The notes beneath the pieces are model-generated. The model did no database searches and was not told the DNA's origin. It worked only from the letters and a program-made list of their open reading frames with translations. The translations under genes were made by a program, and so were the position numbers. 64,000 nucleotides of DNA from Sulfurimonas sp. (GTDB lineage: Bacteria; Campylobacterota; Campylobacteria; Campylobacterales; Sulfurimonadaceae), in contig JAQTZE010000011.1 of the NCBI GenBank assembly GCA_028687935.1, forward strand, positions 1-64,000, written 5' to 3'. Position 1 is the first letter of the stretch; each line of letters begins with the position of its first letter. Shown here in pieces: positions 10,001-17,200 of the stretch.

Positions 10001-10675
10001 TTTATCAATGCTTGTATTACTTAACAAATAAATAAACTGTTGTATAAAGAAAAAAGTACCTATTAATAAGAATGCAACAGGTATATACTCTATATATTCA
10101 AGTTGAAATAATTTCAGAAGATCTTTCAGTAAAACTATATTTGATAAAAGTTCTGGTTTAAAAACTACAAAATAAGAAAAAAAGAAAAATATGATAAAGC
10201 CAATTTTCCAATGTAAATGTTTCAATCTATCAATTTTATTTAATCTTGATTGAGGAATTTTTTTACTTTTTACCTTATAAAACATCTGCTCCAAAATACT
10301 TTTTTCTATAAGGGACAAATCAATATCTTTTTGATTTTCTTGATTAAATCTTGCTAGTGATATATCCAAAAATTCATACACACTATTTTCATGATTTTTT
10401 TCAAATGTTTTTATAAAACTACTTTTACCTGAACCATAAGAACCAGATACAGCAATATTTCTTACTTTTTTGTCTCTTAAAGCTTGTTCTAAAGCTATTG
10501 AATATTCTTCTATATGTTCTGCTTCATCATTAGGAGTTAAGAATTGATATTTGCTTTCAATGTTGTTGTGCTTATTGTTTAAATTATGATAGAAAACATT
10601 TAATTTTTTTAGGAGAAAAGCAATTATCTTTTTTTTAGCGTTTTCTATCAAGGTGTCATTATTTATCTCACTCAT
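7022..10675 (-). CDS. YobI/KAP-like membrane-associated P-loop NTPase
   Basis: A 1217-residue protein with an N-terminal P-loop NTPase. Walker A GSYGSGKSS is at 78-86 and Walker B IVFQDLDR near 263-270. Two hydrophobic segments (about 158-172 and 198-217) are inserted between the Walker motifs, the hallmark of KAP-type NTPases. The remaining ~750 residues are helical, rich in Glu, Lys and Asn, with coiled-coil stretches near 430-450 and 550-590. YobI-like NTPases are known from conflict loci, but their action is uncharacterised. Its start overlaps the upstream ABC-3C ATPase gene by 8 bases, so the two are translationally coupled and probably act together. Confidence 0.75.
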   Translation of the reverse strand: MSEINNDTLIENAKKKIIAFLLKKLNVFYHNLNNKHNNIESKYQFLTPNDEAEHIEEYSIALEQALRDKKVRNIAVSGSYGSGKSSFIKTFEKNHENSVYEFLDISLARFNQENQKDIDLSLIEKSILEQMFYKVKSKKIPQSRLNKIDRLKHLHWKIGFIIFFFFSYFVVFKPELLSNIVLLKDLLKLFQLEYIEYIPVAFLLIGTFFFIQQFIYLLSNTSIDKLNLKDLELVSNDKKNESLLNRHLDEILYFFEQTTFNVIVFQDLDRFGNLDIFTKLRELNNFINNSEQMDGRDIKFIYAVKDEIFCNANERTKFFDFVIPIIPYINATNSKDKLLEFFQDEVSPNFLYDISLYIADMRLLKNIYNEYKIYTTTLDEQLDKTELLAMIIYKNFEPQDFEKLHKHDGLVYNIFNRKSEYIKTTIDNLNNEIESIQQKIKEIDKEPQEAIQELRKIYLFRIVEKFSSNFRGNIYVPSKTFNLTTALEDANFELISNCEQIGFDNYQYNAKLNFKTIENEVNPKYSYQQRKQFIIDKTNKKKNDLLKQINKLKDEINEIENFSVQKIINTYKDIKIFDENFDKKPLLKYLISYGYINKDYDLYISNFFGKSITKADNDFLLNIKNNGKHFDFNYELNNLEEVLKKERLEVGEFKKESILNFKLVAYIIEHKNSYPKQYVQIFKQLLNENEASVEFIFSYLDTQKNINAFIQGIAKYYPSIWQYIINNKTDEEKSKYFYMFLHNLEYKDIVEFNVNDSLKDYISSLEEFDSSNEAFNDIFESLIKGLNIKFKFFQDIEGKITPFKFIYENNFYELNQQMINYIMYVESSYDSSIYDTLGKSHYTTILNSNAEKLKQYIEDNLSEYIENVNLTIDTNVEEIEDTVLKLLNTNSEELEEEFKIKIIKHQAVKISKINSVEEKDLWHVLVEENKLISSWDNISDYYNYAEILDDSLIGYLNEEDNSKELLSVRIDNKYKEQHPNFNTKLLRGLIECNDFDLLSYKNLVLKNGYHYEDLDLSKLDEEKINVLVHDVILKFGNINFELLKENSNNQHIAFLEKNINKFIEEYSSFSVDSDDITKLLESNNISDKNKREIIELIDYDLISTPKIAKLIYSNIDKTIIKPYYYIKNMISQLESTEAKVNLLVEQKSELNDEELVEMLELMPDEYSKIAKLDGKHTMISASDYNKKFIKLLYSREFITSEKPEKKNQIRLIIKNRN

Positions 10676-12407
10676 ACCCTACATCCACCTTTACACCCAA
10701 AAGTTTTTCATTATCATCTTCGTCTGTAAGCGTCAAAATCGTATTTTGCTCTATAATCTCTTTGTACTCTTGCTCTGTTAGTATCGATTTAACTTCGTTG
10801 AGTTGGTTTTGATTTACTGTAGCGATGTATTGGAACTCTGTACCATTAAAGAGTTCATTTACTACTTTAAATATCTCCGCTTTGTGTTTTTCGTCTATAC
10901 CGTCAAAAAGTCTGCTATCATGAAAGCTAAACTTTACATTGTGCCCGTGCCCTTTAAATAGCATCGTCATGTCATAGCAAAATATTTTTACATTGTTGAT
11001 ACCATCTGAATTATCGGACTCTATTTTTGCTTCTATGGCGTAGCGTTGTTGGTTTTCTCCCTCATTGTTATACACGGTAATACCCGATGCATTGTTAGGG
11101 TAAAATCGTTTTGCCAACTTTCTAAAAAATTCTTGCTTCTCTTTTATGACAGGTTTTATCTCTTCAAGATATTCTTCCGTTTTTTGTGCGTATTTTATGA
11201 AGCTCTCTTTAATCTCTAAAGATTTTTTATGGTAGTTTCCTATAAGCTCTTCATAGTTTTGAAGTTTCTCTTTTTGAGCTTCTAAGTCTTTAAGGCGGTC
11301 ACTTACTTTTATGACTACATCAAGTGCTTGATGTGCTCCTAAGTATTTCATCTTATTATCTAGCTCTTTTTTAAGCTCTACCTCTTTTTCAAGGTTCTCT
11401 TCTAGTCTTTTTGAGATGAGTTGTTTTTGTTCTGAGAGCTTTTGGATTCTATTGCTTGTGAGTTTTGCATAAAACGATTCAAGGTCATGAAGTGTTTTAG
11501 AAACATTTTCAGGAAAAACTACCTTTACCTCTTCATAGACTTTCTCTATAGAGTCTCTTCCAAGGTCAGGTGAAGTTTTTAAGCTTTTGGTGATGTTTTC
11601 TATCTGATTGCCTAAAAGCACTATTTCGTTGTGTTTTTTTGCAAGCTCTTTTTCAATGGTATCGGCTTCTATCTTGACATCGTAGTAGTCTTCTGCCACT
11701 TCATATTTTTCTCTGCTCTCTCGAAGCTTTTCTATTTCATCTTCCAAGTCTATGATTTTTAAATTGACATCTTTGTCTTGAGTGAAAAACTCTCTTAGTA
11801 AGTCATCATTTTTGATGTTTTTTTCAAGTTCATCAACTCTTTCTTGTTCTTTTCTGAGTTTATATTTTTCTTGCACAAGATTTGTGTCTAAGCCCATCAA
11901 AAAGGCATTTACCATAAGCTTTTGATATGGGGTATGAAAGTTTGACGGGTTATCTGCATCTACATACGATTTTTTAAGAGGTCTGATAAAAAACGGTAGA
12001 GTATTTCTAAATGTCAGGTATTGTGTATCTGCTGGAAAGCTAAATACCAACTGTCTTATTTTTTCATAGAAATTATCTACTGTCATAGGGTCTTCATCAT
12101 CAAAGTATATCTTTGTAGATTCACTCATTTTTCGTGAGATTACATGCTGTGTGCCATCTATCTCAACGGTCAAATAAAATACCCAGTCAGGCAGTTTCTC
12201 TATAAACGAAGTGTAATGATCTTTTTTTGCTCCCAAACAAAAATGGATAAGTAGAACAATCAGTGATTTACCTACACCGTTATATGTTTTACTATTATCA
12301 TTTGACTCTGGATTTTTTTGTTTAGCTACTATGAAACTAAGTCCAGACTTGTTAAATGTTACGGTTTTAAAGCTCTCTTTATTTGCCGATAGCTTAATGA
12401 GTTTCAT
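10668..12407 (-). CDS. SMC-like ATPase of an ABC-three-component system (DUF2326 type)
   Basis: A 579-residue ABC/SMC-type ATPase. The N-terminal half-site holds a short P-loop YNGVGKSL (about 42-49), a long coiled coil spans roughly 180-420, and the C-terminal half contains KFSFHDSRLFDG, the Walker-B-like HDS element of DUF2326 proteins. ABC-3C systems pair such an ATPase with a middle component and an effector protein and are predicted to sense nucleic acid or chromosome state in defence. It overlaps the upstream small gene by 14 bases and the downstream NTPase by 8. Confidence 0.8.
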   Translation of the reverse strand: MKLIKLSANKESFKTVTFNKSGLSFIVAKQKNPESNDNSKTYNGVGKSLIVLLIHFCLGAKKDHYTSFIEKLPDWVFYLTVEIDGTQHVISRKMSESTKIYFDDEDPMTVDNFYEKIRQLVFSFPADTQYLTFRNTLPFFIRPLKKSYVDADNPSNFHTPYQKLMVNAFLMGLDTNLVQEKYKLRKEQERVDELEKNIKNDDLLREFFTQDKDVNLKIIDLEDEIEKLRESREKYEVAEDYYDVKIEADTIEKELAKKHNEIVLLGNQIENITKSLKTSPDLGRDSIEKVYEEVKVVFPENVSKTLHDLESFYAKLTSNRIQKLSEQKQLISKRLEENLEKEVELKKELDNKMKYLGAHQALDVVIKVSDRLKDLEAQKEKLQNYEELIGNYHKKSLEIKESFIKYAQKTEEYLEEIKPVIKEKQEFFRKLAKRFYPNNASGITVYNNEGENQQRYAIEAKIESDNSDGINNVKIFCYDMTMLFKGHGHNVKFSFHDSRLFDGIDEKHKAEIFKVVNELFNGTEFQYIATVNQNQLNEVKSILTEQEYKEIIEQNTILTLTDEDDNEKLLGVKVDVGYE

Positions 12408-12642
12408 TTTTTACCACCTTTGCATTTTCTTCTTTGACAGCGTCTATAGAGTATAAAAATAAAATGGTCATAATCAAGTTATCAAAACTGTGTTTTGCAA
12501 AATAAAACTCGTTTTGTAAGTCTTGTTGATACTTTTGCCATAATTCATCTACACTTTTCGGTTCGCTTAGGTTTTGAAGTATGTAACTGCCAAATCCTAA
12601 AAATGACTCAGAAAAGTTTATATGTTTTGCAGGCATTATCAT
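12394..12642 (-). CDS. ABC-three-component system middle component (MC6-like)
   Basis: An 82-residue protein that opens with PAKHINFSESFLGFGSYIL and continues as a small winged-helix-like domain. This start is the pattern I associate with middle component 6 of ABC-3C systems. It begins with an ATGA overlap on the stop of the upstream effector gene and overlaps the ATPase gene by 14 bases. Two in-frame ATGs (codons 1 and 3) are possible starts. It is presumed to be the kleisin-like adaptor between the effector and the SMC-like ATPase. Confidence 0.7.
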   Translation of the reverse strand: MIMPAKHINFSESFLGFGSYILQNLSEPKSVDELWQKYQQDLQNEFYFAKHSFDNLIMTILFLYSIDAVKEENAKVVKNETH

Positions 12643-13538
12643 TGCACAGGCTCCTCAAAAATATCGCATGTTTCAAAATACATCGACATAATCACTATAG
12701 ATGAAGCTTGATACTCTGCACTGCTTCGTGGTGAGATTTCATTTACAAGTTCCCAAAAAAGTTCACTTCCACCGTAGGACTTCGCAAGTTCTTTATACAT
12801 GGCATTGATTTTATTTTGAAGTTCTTGAGCGGTAAAGTCACTATTGTTTTTGAGATACTCACTTAAAGTTCCAAGCTGAAAGTAGCCGTTTGTAAGTCTT
12901 ACACTTTCATTGATAGTCAAATTATTAAACTTTATTTTTTCGTCCCAATCAGGAGCTACAATTTTTTCGGCTCCATTGTTTAACGACTTCCCTTTTAGGT
13001 GTTTTAATATCTCATTTAAAATGTCATAATCCAATGATGTTAAATTTGCAGGATCTGGAATATGTCCTGCAATAGCCATAATCTGATCATCATCAAGACT
13101 ATAAAGCATATTTTCTAAGTCCTTCGCTACGATAAACTTGCACCTTTTGAGACTATTTGATTGCTTTATTGTTTCGAGTAACTGGAGAGCATCAGGATTT
13201 ACACCTTGATATTTGTCATTCAATACATAGTAAAATTCTTGTATATTTCCCCAATGGCTTTGTAATCCACTAAAATCAGTTTGTATTTTTTTTATAATTT
13301 CATGATACGATTTTTTTACATCCTCAGGTGCGTGGACTTGAAAATATACTCCTTTGCTTAAAACACAACCGTCATTTTTTCTATCGCCAATATTCCCCCA
13401 AGGCTTTACCTGTATGAATTCAGGCTCTTTGTAATTCATAATGGCACTAAACATATCTTCAAACTTTTGCCCATCTGCTTCATGGATTTTATTTTTAAAA
13501 AGTATTCTTGAAATATGCTTTTCGTCTCGTGTCATCAT
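12639..13538 (-). CDS. ABC-three-component system effector/CTD protein with nuclease-like N-terminus
   Basis: A 299-residue protein. The N-terminal ~90 residues resemble the restriction-endonuclease fold: an acidic helix with E27, then GDRKNDG (51-57) and YFQVHAPE (65-72). The usual QxK or ExK is replaced by QVH, so catalysis is uncertain. The C-terminal ~150 residues should form the ABC-3C-specific domain that contacts the ATPase. It is first in a chain of overlapping genes and its start follows a GAGGG ribosome site. Function in defence is inferred from the neighbours. Confidence 0.65.
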   Translation of the reverse strand: MMTRDEKHISRILFKNKIHEADGQKFEDMFSAIMNYKEPEFIQVKPWGNIGDRKNDGCVLSKGVYFQVHAPEDVKKSYHEIIKKIQTDFSGLQSHWGNIQEFYYVLNDKYQGVNPDALQLLETIKQSNSLKRCKFIVAKDLENMLYSLDDDQIMAIAGHIPDPANLTSLDYDILNEILKHLKGKSLNNGAEKIVAPDWDEKIKFNNLTINESVRLTNGYFQLGTLSEYLKNNSDFTAQELQNKINAMYKELAKSYGGSELFWELVNEISPRSSAEYQASSIVIMSMYFETCDIFEEPVQ

Positions 13539-13632
13539 TCCCTCTTTATGTGTTCTATTTTATCAAAAATTATATTCTAAAAAGCTTTTGTCTATTATAT
13601 TCATTAATATTTAATAACGCTAATAAATAATT

Positions 13633-13857
13633 TCAAAACCCTTGTCTCTTTAGCTCTTTCGCAAACTCACTAAGCCCTTGCTCGATCTTCTTCATAGCCG
13701 TATGATTACTCACTGGAACTAACTGAACTATACCGTTGATGAAGTTAGTTTTGAAGATTTGTTCTGTCTCTTTGTGGATTACCATATCATCATAATCTTT
13801 GTAAAAATCATAGTTTTTTGTAAACTCTTCTTGCATTACGGTTTTAACTTGTTCCAT
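13633..13857 (-). CDS. Small protein of unknown function downstream of abiEii
   Basis: A 74-residue mostly helical, charged protein with no recognised motif. It starts 17 bases after the AbiEii gene and so is probably the third gene of that transcript. The C-terminal segment AMKKIEQGLSEFAKELKRQ predicts an amphipathic helix. It could be an accessory to the toxin-antitoxin pair or an unrelated passenger. I do not recognise a family. Confidence 0.5.
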   Translation of the reverse strand: MEQVKTVMQEEFTKNYDFYKDYDDMVIHKETEQIFKTNFINGIVQLVPVSNHTAMKKIEQGLSEFAKELKRQGF

Positions 13858-13874
13858 TGTTACTTCTCCTTATT

Positions 13875-14795
13875 TTAGACCTTTAGTGTATCTTTTAGCT
13901 TCTGTATAGCTTCAACTTTTTTGGCTTTTGGCATTTTCTCAAGGTTGAGCATTTTCCACTTTACAGATGGAAGCTCTTCTATGTTCTCAAAAGGAAGCAA
14001 ACTCCAGTCAGGATTTCCCTCTTTAAAACCTATCAAAAAATCACGATGTTTTTTGGTAAGTTTAGAACGAATTGTGCTAATAAGCTCAACTCTGGTTGCT
14101 TCTAAAACTTCCAATGGCATTGGCTCTATCGGCATCCCAACAAACTGTTCAGCATAGATTCTCTCAATATCTATCAAGTTTGGTTGTAGTAGTTTTGATA
14201 TAGGTTGATTACTGCTTATCAAGTACACTATAAAAACATCCATAAGAGTATCGCTTATGCCTTCATTGTCAAGGAGTCCTCTGACATCAAAAAAGTCTCT
14301 AGGGTGTTGTCTATCAAGTGCTGCACAAAGTTTTCCAGCATACAGATCGTCCAAATGAACTACGCTAGTCTCTGCAAACCCAAACTCCTCTTCCACACTT
14401 GTTGATACACTGAGCACGCTCGGCTCTCTTACTGTTCCTCTAATAACGGGCGATGCTTCTATTTTGATACGAACACCGTTCTTTTCAACTTGTAGTTTAG
14501 AGAGTATTCCATCTCCTTGTTGATCTAGTCTATATACTTTTGCACCTCGCATTGAAGACTCTATAGAGCGAGCAATTCTTTCAAACGACTCGGCAATATT
14601 TTGAAGGCTTGTTTGTCGATCTTCTACTGGAAGATACATAAGGTCTATATCTACGGAGAGTCGTGGCATATCTCTTATAAACATATTGATAGCCGTACCG
14701 CCTTTGAGAGCAAAGCACTCCTCTTGTGAGACATAAGGCAATACTTCTAAAAGTAGCTGCACTTGTTTATAATAAATAGAATTTTTATCTAGCAT
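13875..14795 (-). CDS. abiEii: AbiEii-type nucleotidyltransferase toxin
   Basis: A 306-residue member of the AbiEii/AbiGii (MenT-like) nucleotidyltransferase family. The catalytic signature is visible as KGGTAINMF (31-39) and, about 15 residues later, DIDL (49-52). In type IV toxin-antitoxin systems the toxin transfers nucleotides, for MenT to tRNA acceptor ends, and the AbiEi partner represses or neutralises it. The start overlaps the end of the AbiEi gene by 11 bases. Length and both motifs are normal, so the gene looks intact. Confidence 0.9.
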   Translation of the reverse strand: MLDKNSIYYKQVQLLLEVLPYVSQEECFALKGGTAINMFIRDMPRLSVDIDLMYLPVEDRQTSLQNIAESFERIARSIESSMRGAKVYRLDQQGDGILSKLQVEKNGVRIKIEASPVIRGTVREPSVLSVSTSVEEEFGFAETSVVHLDDLYAGKLCAALDRQHPRDFFDVRGLLDNEGISDTLMDVFIVYLISSNQPISKLLQPNLIDIERIYAEQFVGMPIEPMPLEVLEATRVELISTIRSKLTKKHRDFLIGFKEGNPDWSLLPFENIEELPSVKWKMLNLEKMPKAKKVEAIQKLKDTLKV

Positions 14796-15555
14796 GGTAC
14801 TCCTTTGGTACTGTTATTAAAAACTCGTTGTCAAAGACACCGTTTTTTACGATCTGCATCCTGCCAGTTCCGAGTTCTAAGCCGTCTGTTTTTATATGTT
14901 TTGCCCAAGGATGATTAAAATAGCTTGTCAAAAACAAAAAGAGGCGTTTGACTCTTATATTTTCACACATACTTAAAAGTTCATTGACTAAAGATGGGCG
15001 AAGTGTTGTTAATCCCTCAAATATCTCTGCTGCAAACTCAAAGCTAAGTCCATCAGGTTTTACTTGATAAAGAAGCTCCATTATAGCTCTCTCGGGAGAT
15101 GAGACTACCATTTCCCAATCTTTTATATTTGATGGGATACTTTTGAGACCTATTCTTTCAAAATAGGGCTTTTTCATAATGTAAAACTCTTGTTCAAGTT
15201 TTATATTTTTAAACCATGCTGGAAATTTATGAGTGCCGTACAGATATATGATTTGCGAGTTGTTCAATGGCAGATAATGAGCATAGCCTTGAAGATTTAG
15301 TGCTGTTACACCACCTATATGAAATGGTTCATGGCTAAGTTTTTGCAGTCCTAAAACAGCTCCCTGCCAAGATGGGCTTGTATCGCCTCTTATGTATGAG
15401 CCTCTTGAAGTTTTTTTAAGCCAACCGCTTTTAGTGTACTGATAAAGTAGTTGCATAGAATAGCCCTGCTCTGCAAGCCAAGAAGCTGGAGCGACTACCC
15501 CATCTGGTAACATTTGATATAGTTGTTTTATTTTTATATCACTTTGTAAATTCAT
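14785..15555 (-). CDS. abiEi: AbiEi-type antitoxin/transcriptional regulator
   Basis: A 256-residue protein with an N-terminal winged helix (about 15-60, SWLAEQGYSMQLLYQYTKSG) followed by the AbiEi C-terminal domain with GGVTALNLQGY. AbiEi antitoxins bind inverted repeats in their own promoter and are required for immunity to AbiEii. It is the first gene of the pair, and upstream of it lies an AT-rich stretch shared with two very small ORFs. The order antitoxin then toxin and the 11-base overlap match the known system. Confidence 0.88.
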   Translation of the reverse strand: MNLQSDIKIKQLYQMLPDGVVAPASWLAEQGYSMQLLYQYTKSGWLKKTSRGSYIRGDTSPSWQGAVLGLQKLSHEPFHIGGVTALNLQGYAHYLPLNNSQIIYLYGTHKFPAWFKNIKLEQEFYIMKKPYFERIGLKSIPSNIKDWEMVVSSPERAIMELLYQVKPDGLSFEFAAEIFEGLTTLRPSLVNELLSMCENIRVKRLFLFLTSYFNHPWAKHIKTDGLELGTGRMQIVKNGVFDNEFLITVPKEYHAR

Positions 15556-15632
15556 AATTTATATTTTAGCTATTTTTGAAAACAAAGGCAAGAGATTTGT
15601 TTTAAATTTATATCTTTTTATAAAATATTAGT

Positions 15633-15692
15633 TTATAAAAGTAGTAATTTTAGAAACAAAAAGGGAAAAAGTGCAATTTCTAAAGCTGACAT
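15633..15692 (-). CDS. Possible 19-residue hydrophobic peptide
   Basis: A 19-codon ORF (MSALEIALFPFLFLKLLLL). It is preceded by a perfect AGGAGGT ribosome site with 4 bases of spacing before ATG. The ribosome site overlaps the stop codon of the 50-residue ORF upstream, which argues for coupled translation. The peptide would be a single membrane segment. It could be a type I toxin-like or accessory membrane peptide. It is too short for certainty. Confidence 0.4.
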   Translation of the reverse strand: MSALEIALFPFLFLKLLLL

Positions 15693-15701
15693 AAATACCT
15701 C

Positions 15702-15854
15702 CTAAAAAAACTCTCTCAAAGAGTCTCTAAATGGTTTGTAGTATGTTGCAAGTAGTGCAACAACAATCATCATCAAAATAACAAACGACGCATTATGCTC
15801 ACCACGAAGTAATACAAAAATAAAGAGTGCAATTAAAAGTAGTAAAAATGGCAT
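15702..15854 (-). CDS. 50-residue two-segment membrane protein (DUF5993-like?)
   Basis: Reads MPFLLLLIALFIFVLLRGEH... and contains two hydrophobic segments (about 2-16 and 23-38) split by RGEHNAS, ending in a charged tail. Size and layout recall DUF5993 small membrane proteins, but I cannot confirm that. A GGAAA ribosome site precedes the ATG at 15854. Downstream it is coupled to the 19-residue ORF. It lies in the 358-base gap between AbiEi and the next called gene. Confidence 0.5.
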   Translation of the reverse strand: MPFLLLLIALFIFVLLRGEHNASFVILMMIVVALLATYYKPFRDSLREFF

Positions 15855-15913
15855 ATAAGTTTCCTGAACGAAGCAATTTAATACTTCTATTTTACTATAT
15901 TTAAACAGTTTCG

Positions 15914-16201
15914 CTACTTATTTTCTTTTTCCATTACAAGATAGGTATATTCTTTGATTACCTTAGTGCCTCTATATTGTCCACCTACTTCATACATATT
16001 GGTTCTGTAGCTACCTTTAAACTTCCATCCATCAGCATACATGTCTTTGATTGTGGTATCTTTTTCAAAAGATCCTGAACAAGTCATCTTATCTTCTGCA
16101 AAACCAGAATATTCTGTCTTAAATTGGCATATAGCTACCTCTGTAGCACTTGCAATCCCAACTAATAGAACAAAGGCTAAAAATATTTTTTTCACTACCA
16201 T
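15914..16201 (-). CDS. Small secreted periplasmic protein, unknown function
   Basis: A 95-residue protein with a clear signal peptide (KKIFLAFVLLVGIASATE, cleavage near residue 20). The mature part is small with two cysteines (CQF and TCSG) that could form a disulfide. A GGAGG ribosome site precedes ATG, and the start overlaps the end of the membrane-protein gene upstream by 7 bases, so the two are co-translated. No family recognised. A periplasmic partner for the neighbouring membrane protein is plausible. Confidence 0.65.
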   Translation of the reverse strand: MVVKKIFLAFVLLVGIASATEVAICQFKTEYSGFAEDKMTCSGSFEKDTTIKDMYADGWKFKGSYRTNMYEVGGQYRGTKVIKEYTYLVMEKENK

Positions 16202-16479
16202 CTTCCTCCAGTAGTGTCATACATCGCCCAAAAATTTGCTTGTCGGTTGTAATACGCATTTGTTCTACCATTTTTGGCTTGTTTGAACCACGAAAATACA
16301 AACGGCATCCATACAACAATATGGGCAAAAGTATTGTCATGTACGCTGTTTATAAACTCAACCATTGCATTATAATCTTCGATGATCCAGTAACCTGCCA
16401 AAATAGATAATAAGATGGCTATAAATGTCAAATATCCAACAATCAATCTTGCTATTACATTTGCGAAATACTCTGCCAT
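16195..16479 (-). CDS. Small membrane protein, unknown function
   Basis: A 94-residue protein with two hydrophobic segments (about 10-32 and 48-63) and a polar C-terminal tail. It is the first gene of the small operon read leftward from 16479 and is separated from the divergent XRE-family regulator by a region with two palindromic operator-like sites. That arrangement suggests control by the regulator. Function unknown. Confidence 0.6.
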   Translation of the reverse strand: MAEYFANVIARLIVGYLTFIAILLSILAGYWIIEDYNAMVEFINSVHDNTFAHIVVWMPFVFSWFKQAKNGRTNAYYNRQANFWAMYDTTGGRW

Positions 16480-16534
16480 TTTTTGCTCCTGAAATATTAT
16501 TTTTACATTAAATAATAACTCAAATTAACTTACT

Positions 16535-16552
16535 AAACACTTATAAGTGTTT
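16535..16552. promoter_or_regulatory. Palindromic operator 1 (AAACACTTATAAGTGTTT)
   Basis: An 18-bp perfect inverted repeat in the divergent intergenic region between the membrane-protein gene and the XRE regulator. A 15/18 matching copy lies at 16584-16601. Symmetry and position fit an XRE-family operator. Confidence 0.6.
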
Positions 16553-16583
16553 GTTAGATTTTAGCCATATAGCTATCATCTTT

Positions 16584-16601
16584 GAAAACTTATAGGTGTT
16601 T
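16584..16601. promoter_or_regulatory. Palindromic operator 2, just upstream of the XRE start
   Basis: Fifteen of 18 bases match operator 1 at 16535-16552. It ends 4 bases before the chosen TTG start, so bound regulator would block its own expression. Confidence 0.5.
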
Positions 16602-16605
16602 AGTA

Positions 16606-16854
16606 TTGGAAAAAAATATAGATAAATTTTTAGATGAAATTGTTCTAAAAGTAAAAGAGGAAAGAGTAAAAAGAAATATTAGCCAATTGGCTCTTGCTCA
16701 AATTCTAGGACATAAATCTCCCAACTATATTGCAAAAATTGAAACTAGAAAACATGATGTAAGCTACAACCTCTCTCACCTATATAAAATAGCTTATGAA
16801 TTTGGCATTGAAGTAACTGATTTTATACCTCCTATACAAACTCCATTAAAATGA
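16606..16854 (+). CDS. XRE-family helix-turn-helix regulator
   Basis: An 82-residue single-domain XRE/Cro-type DNA-binding protein. The helix-turn-helix is ISQLALAQILGHKSPNYIAK (about 25-44), followed by KIETRKHDVSYNLSHLYKIA. I chose the TTG at 16606 because an upstream TTG at 16582 would place operator 2 inside the gene. It faces away from the operon at 15914-16479 and probably represses both itself and that operon through the two palindromes. Confidence 0.8.
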   Translation: MEKNIDKFLDEIVLKVKEERVKRNISQLALAQILGHKSPNYIAKIETRKHDVSYNLSHLYKIAYEFGIEVTDFIPPIQTPLK

Positions 16855-17200
16855 TTTTGTCCGAGACTATTCACTGTCGTTCATATATAGGCTAATTTCA
16901 TCCCCTGAAAGGGACAAGTTCTTTGTATTATATATTACTCGTTTTTGTCCTCTACGAGAAAATCGTTACAAAAGAACATCTCAAAAGCACCTATTTGAAG
17001 GACTTTACTCAAAGTGTTCAAAAAAAATCCTTACTCAATTTAATAAAATTTGATAAAAAATTGTCCCTTGAGAAAAAATCGTTACTCAAATAGGTTCTAC
17101 AAATCTCTTATTTATGGGCTTTTTTTAAGTTTGCGAAAAATTTCCCTTACAAAACAGATCATATTTTTAAAAAATCTTTTGCAGTCTTTTTTATGTAAGT
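16855..17200. other. AT-rich gap with degenerate direct and inverted repeats
   Basis: No gene. An imperfect 25-base direct repeat (TTGTCC..GAGAAAA..TCGTTAC) occurs near 16947-16971 and 17060-17085. The motif AAGGGACAAG near 16908 is inverted at 17060-17069, and ACCTATTTGA near 16989 is inverted near 17085-17094. TTAC recurs at the end of several A-rich units. This could be a protein-binding array or origin-like region for the island, or only decayed repeats. Confidence 0.25.

Noticed and set aside
16119-16340. A 73-codon minus-strand frame across the 95- and 94-residue genes
   Set aside because: It overlaps two better-supported genes with a signal peptide, membrane segments and a ribosome site, and its own sequence has no coherent features.
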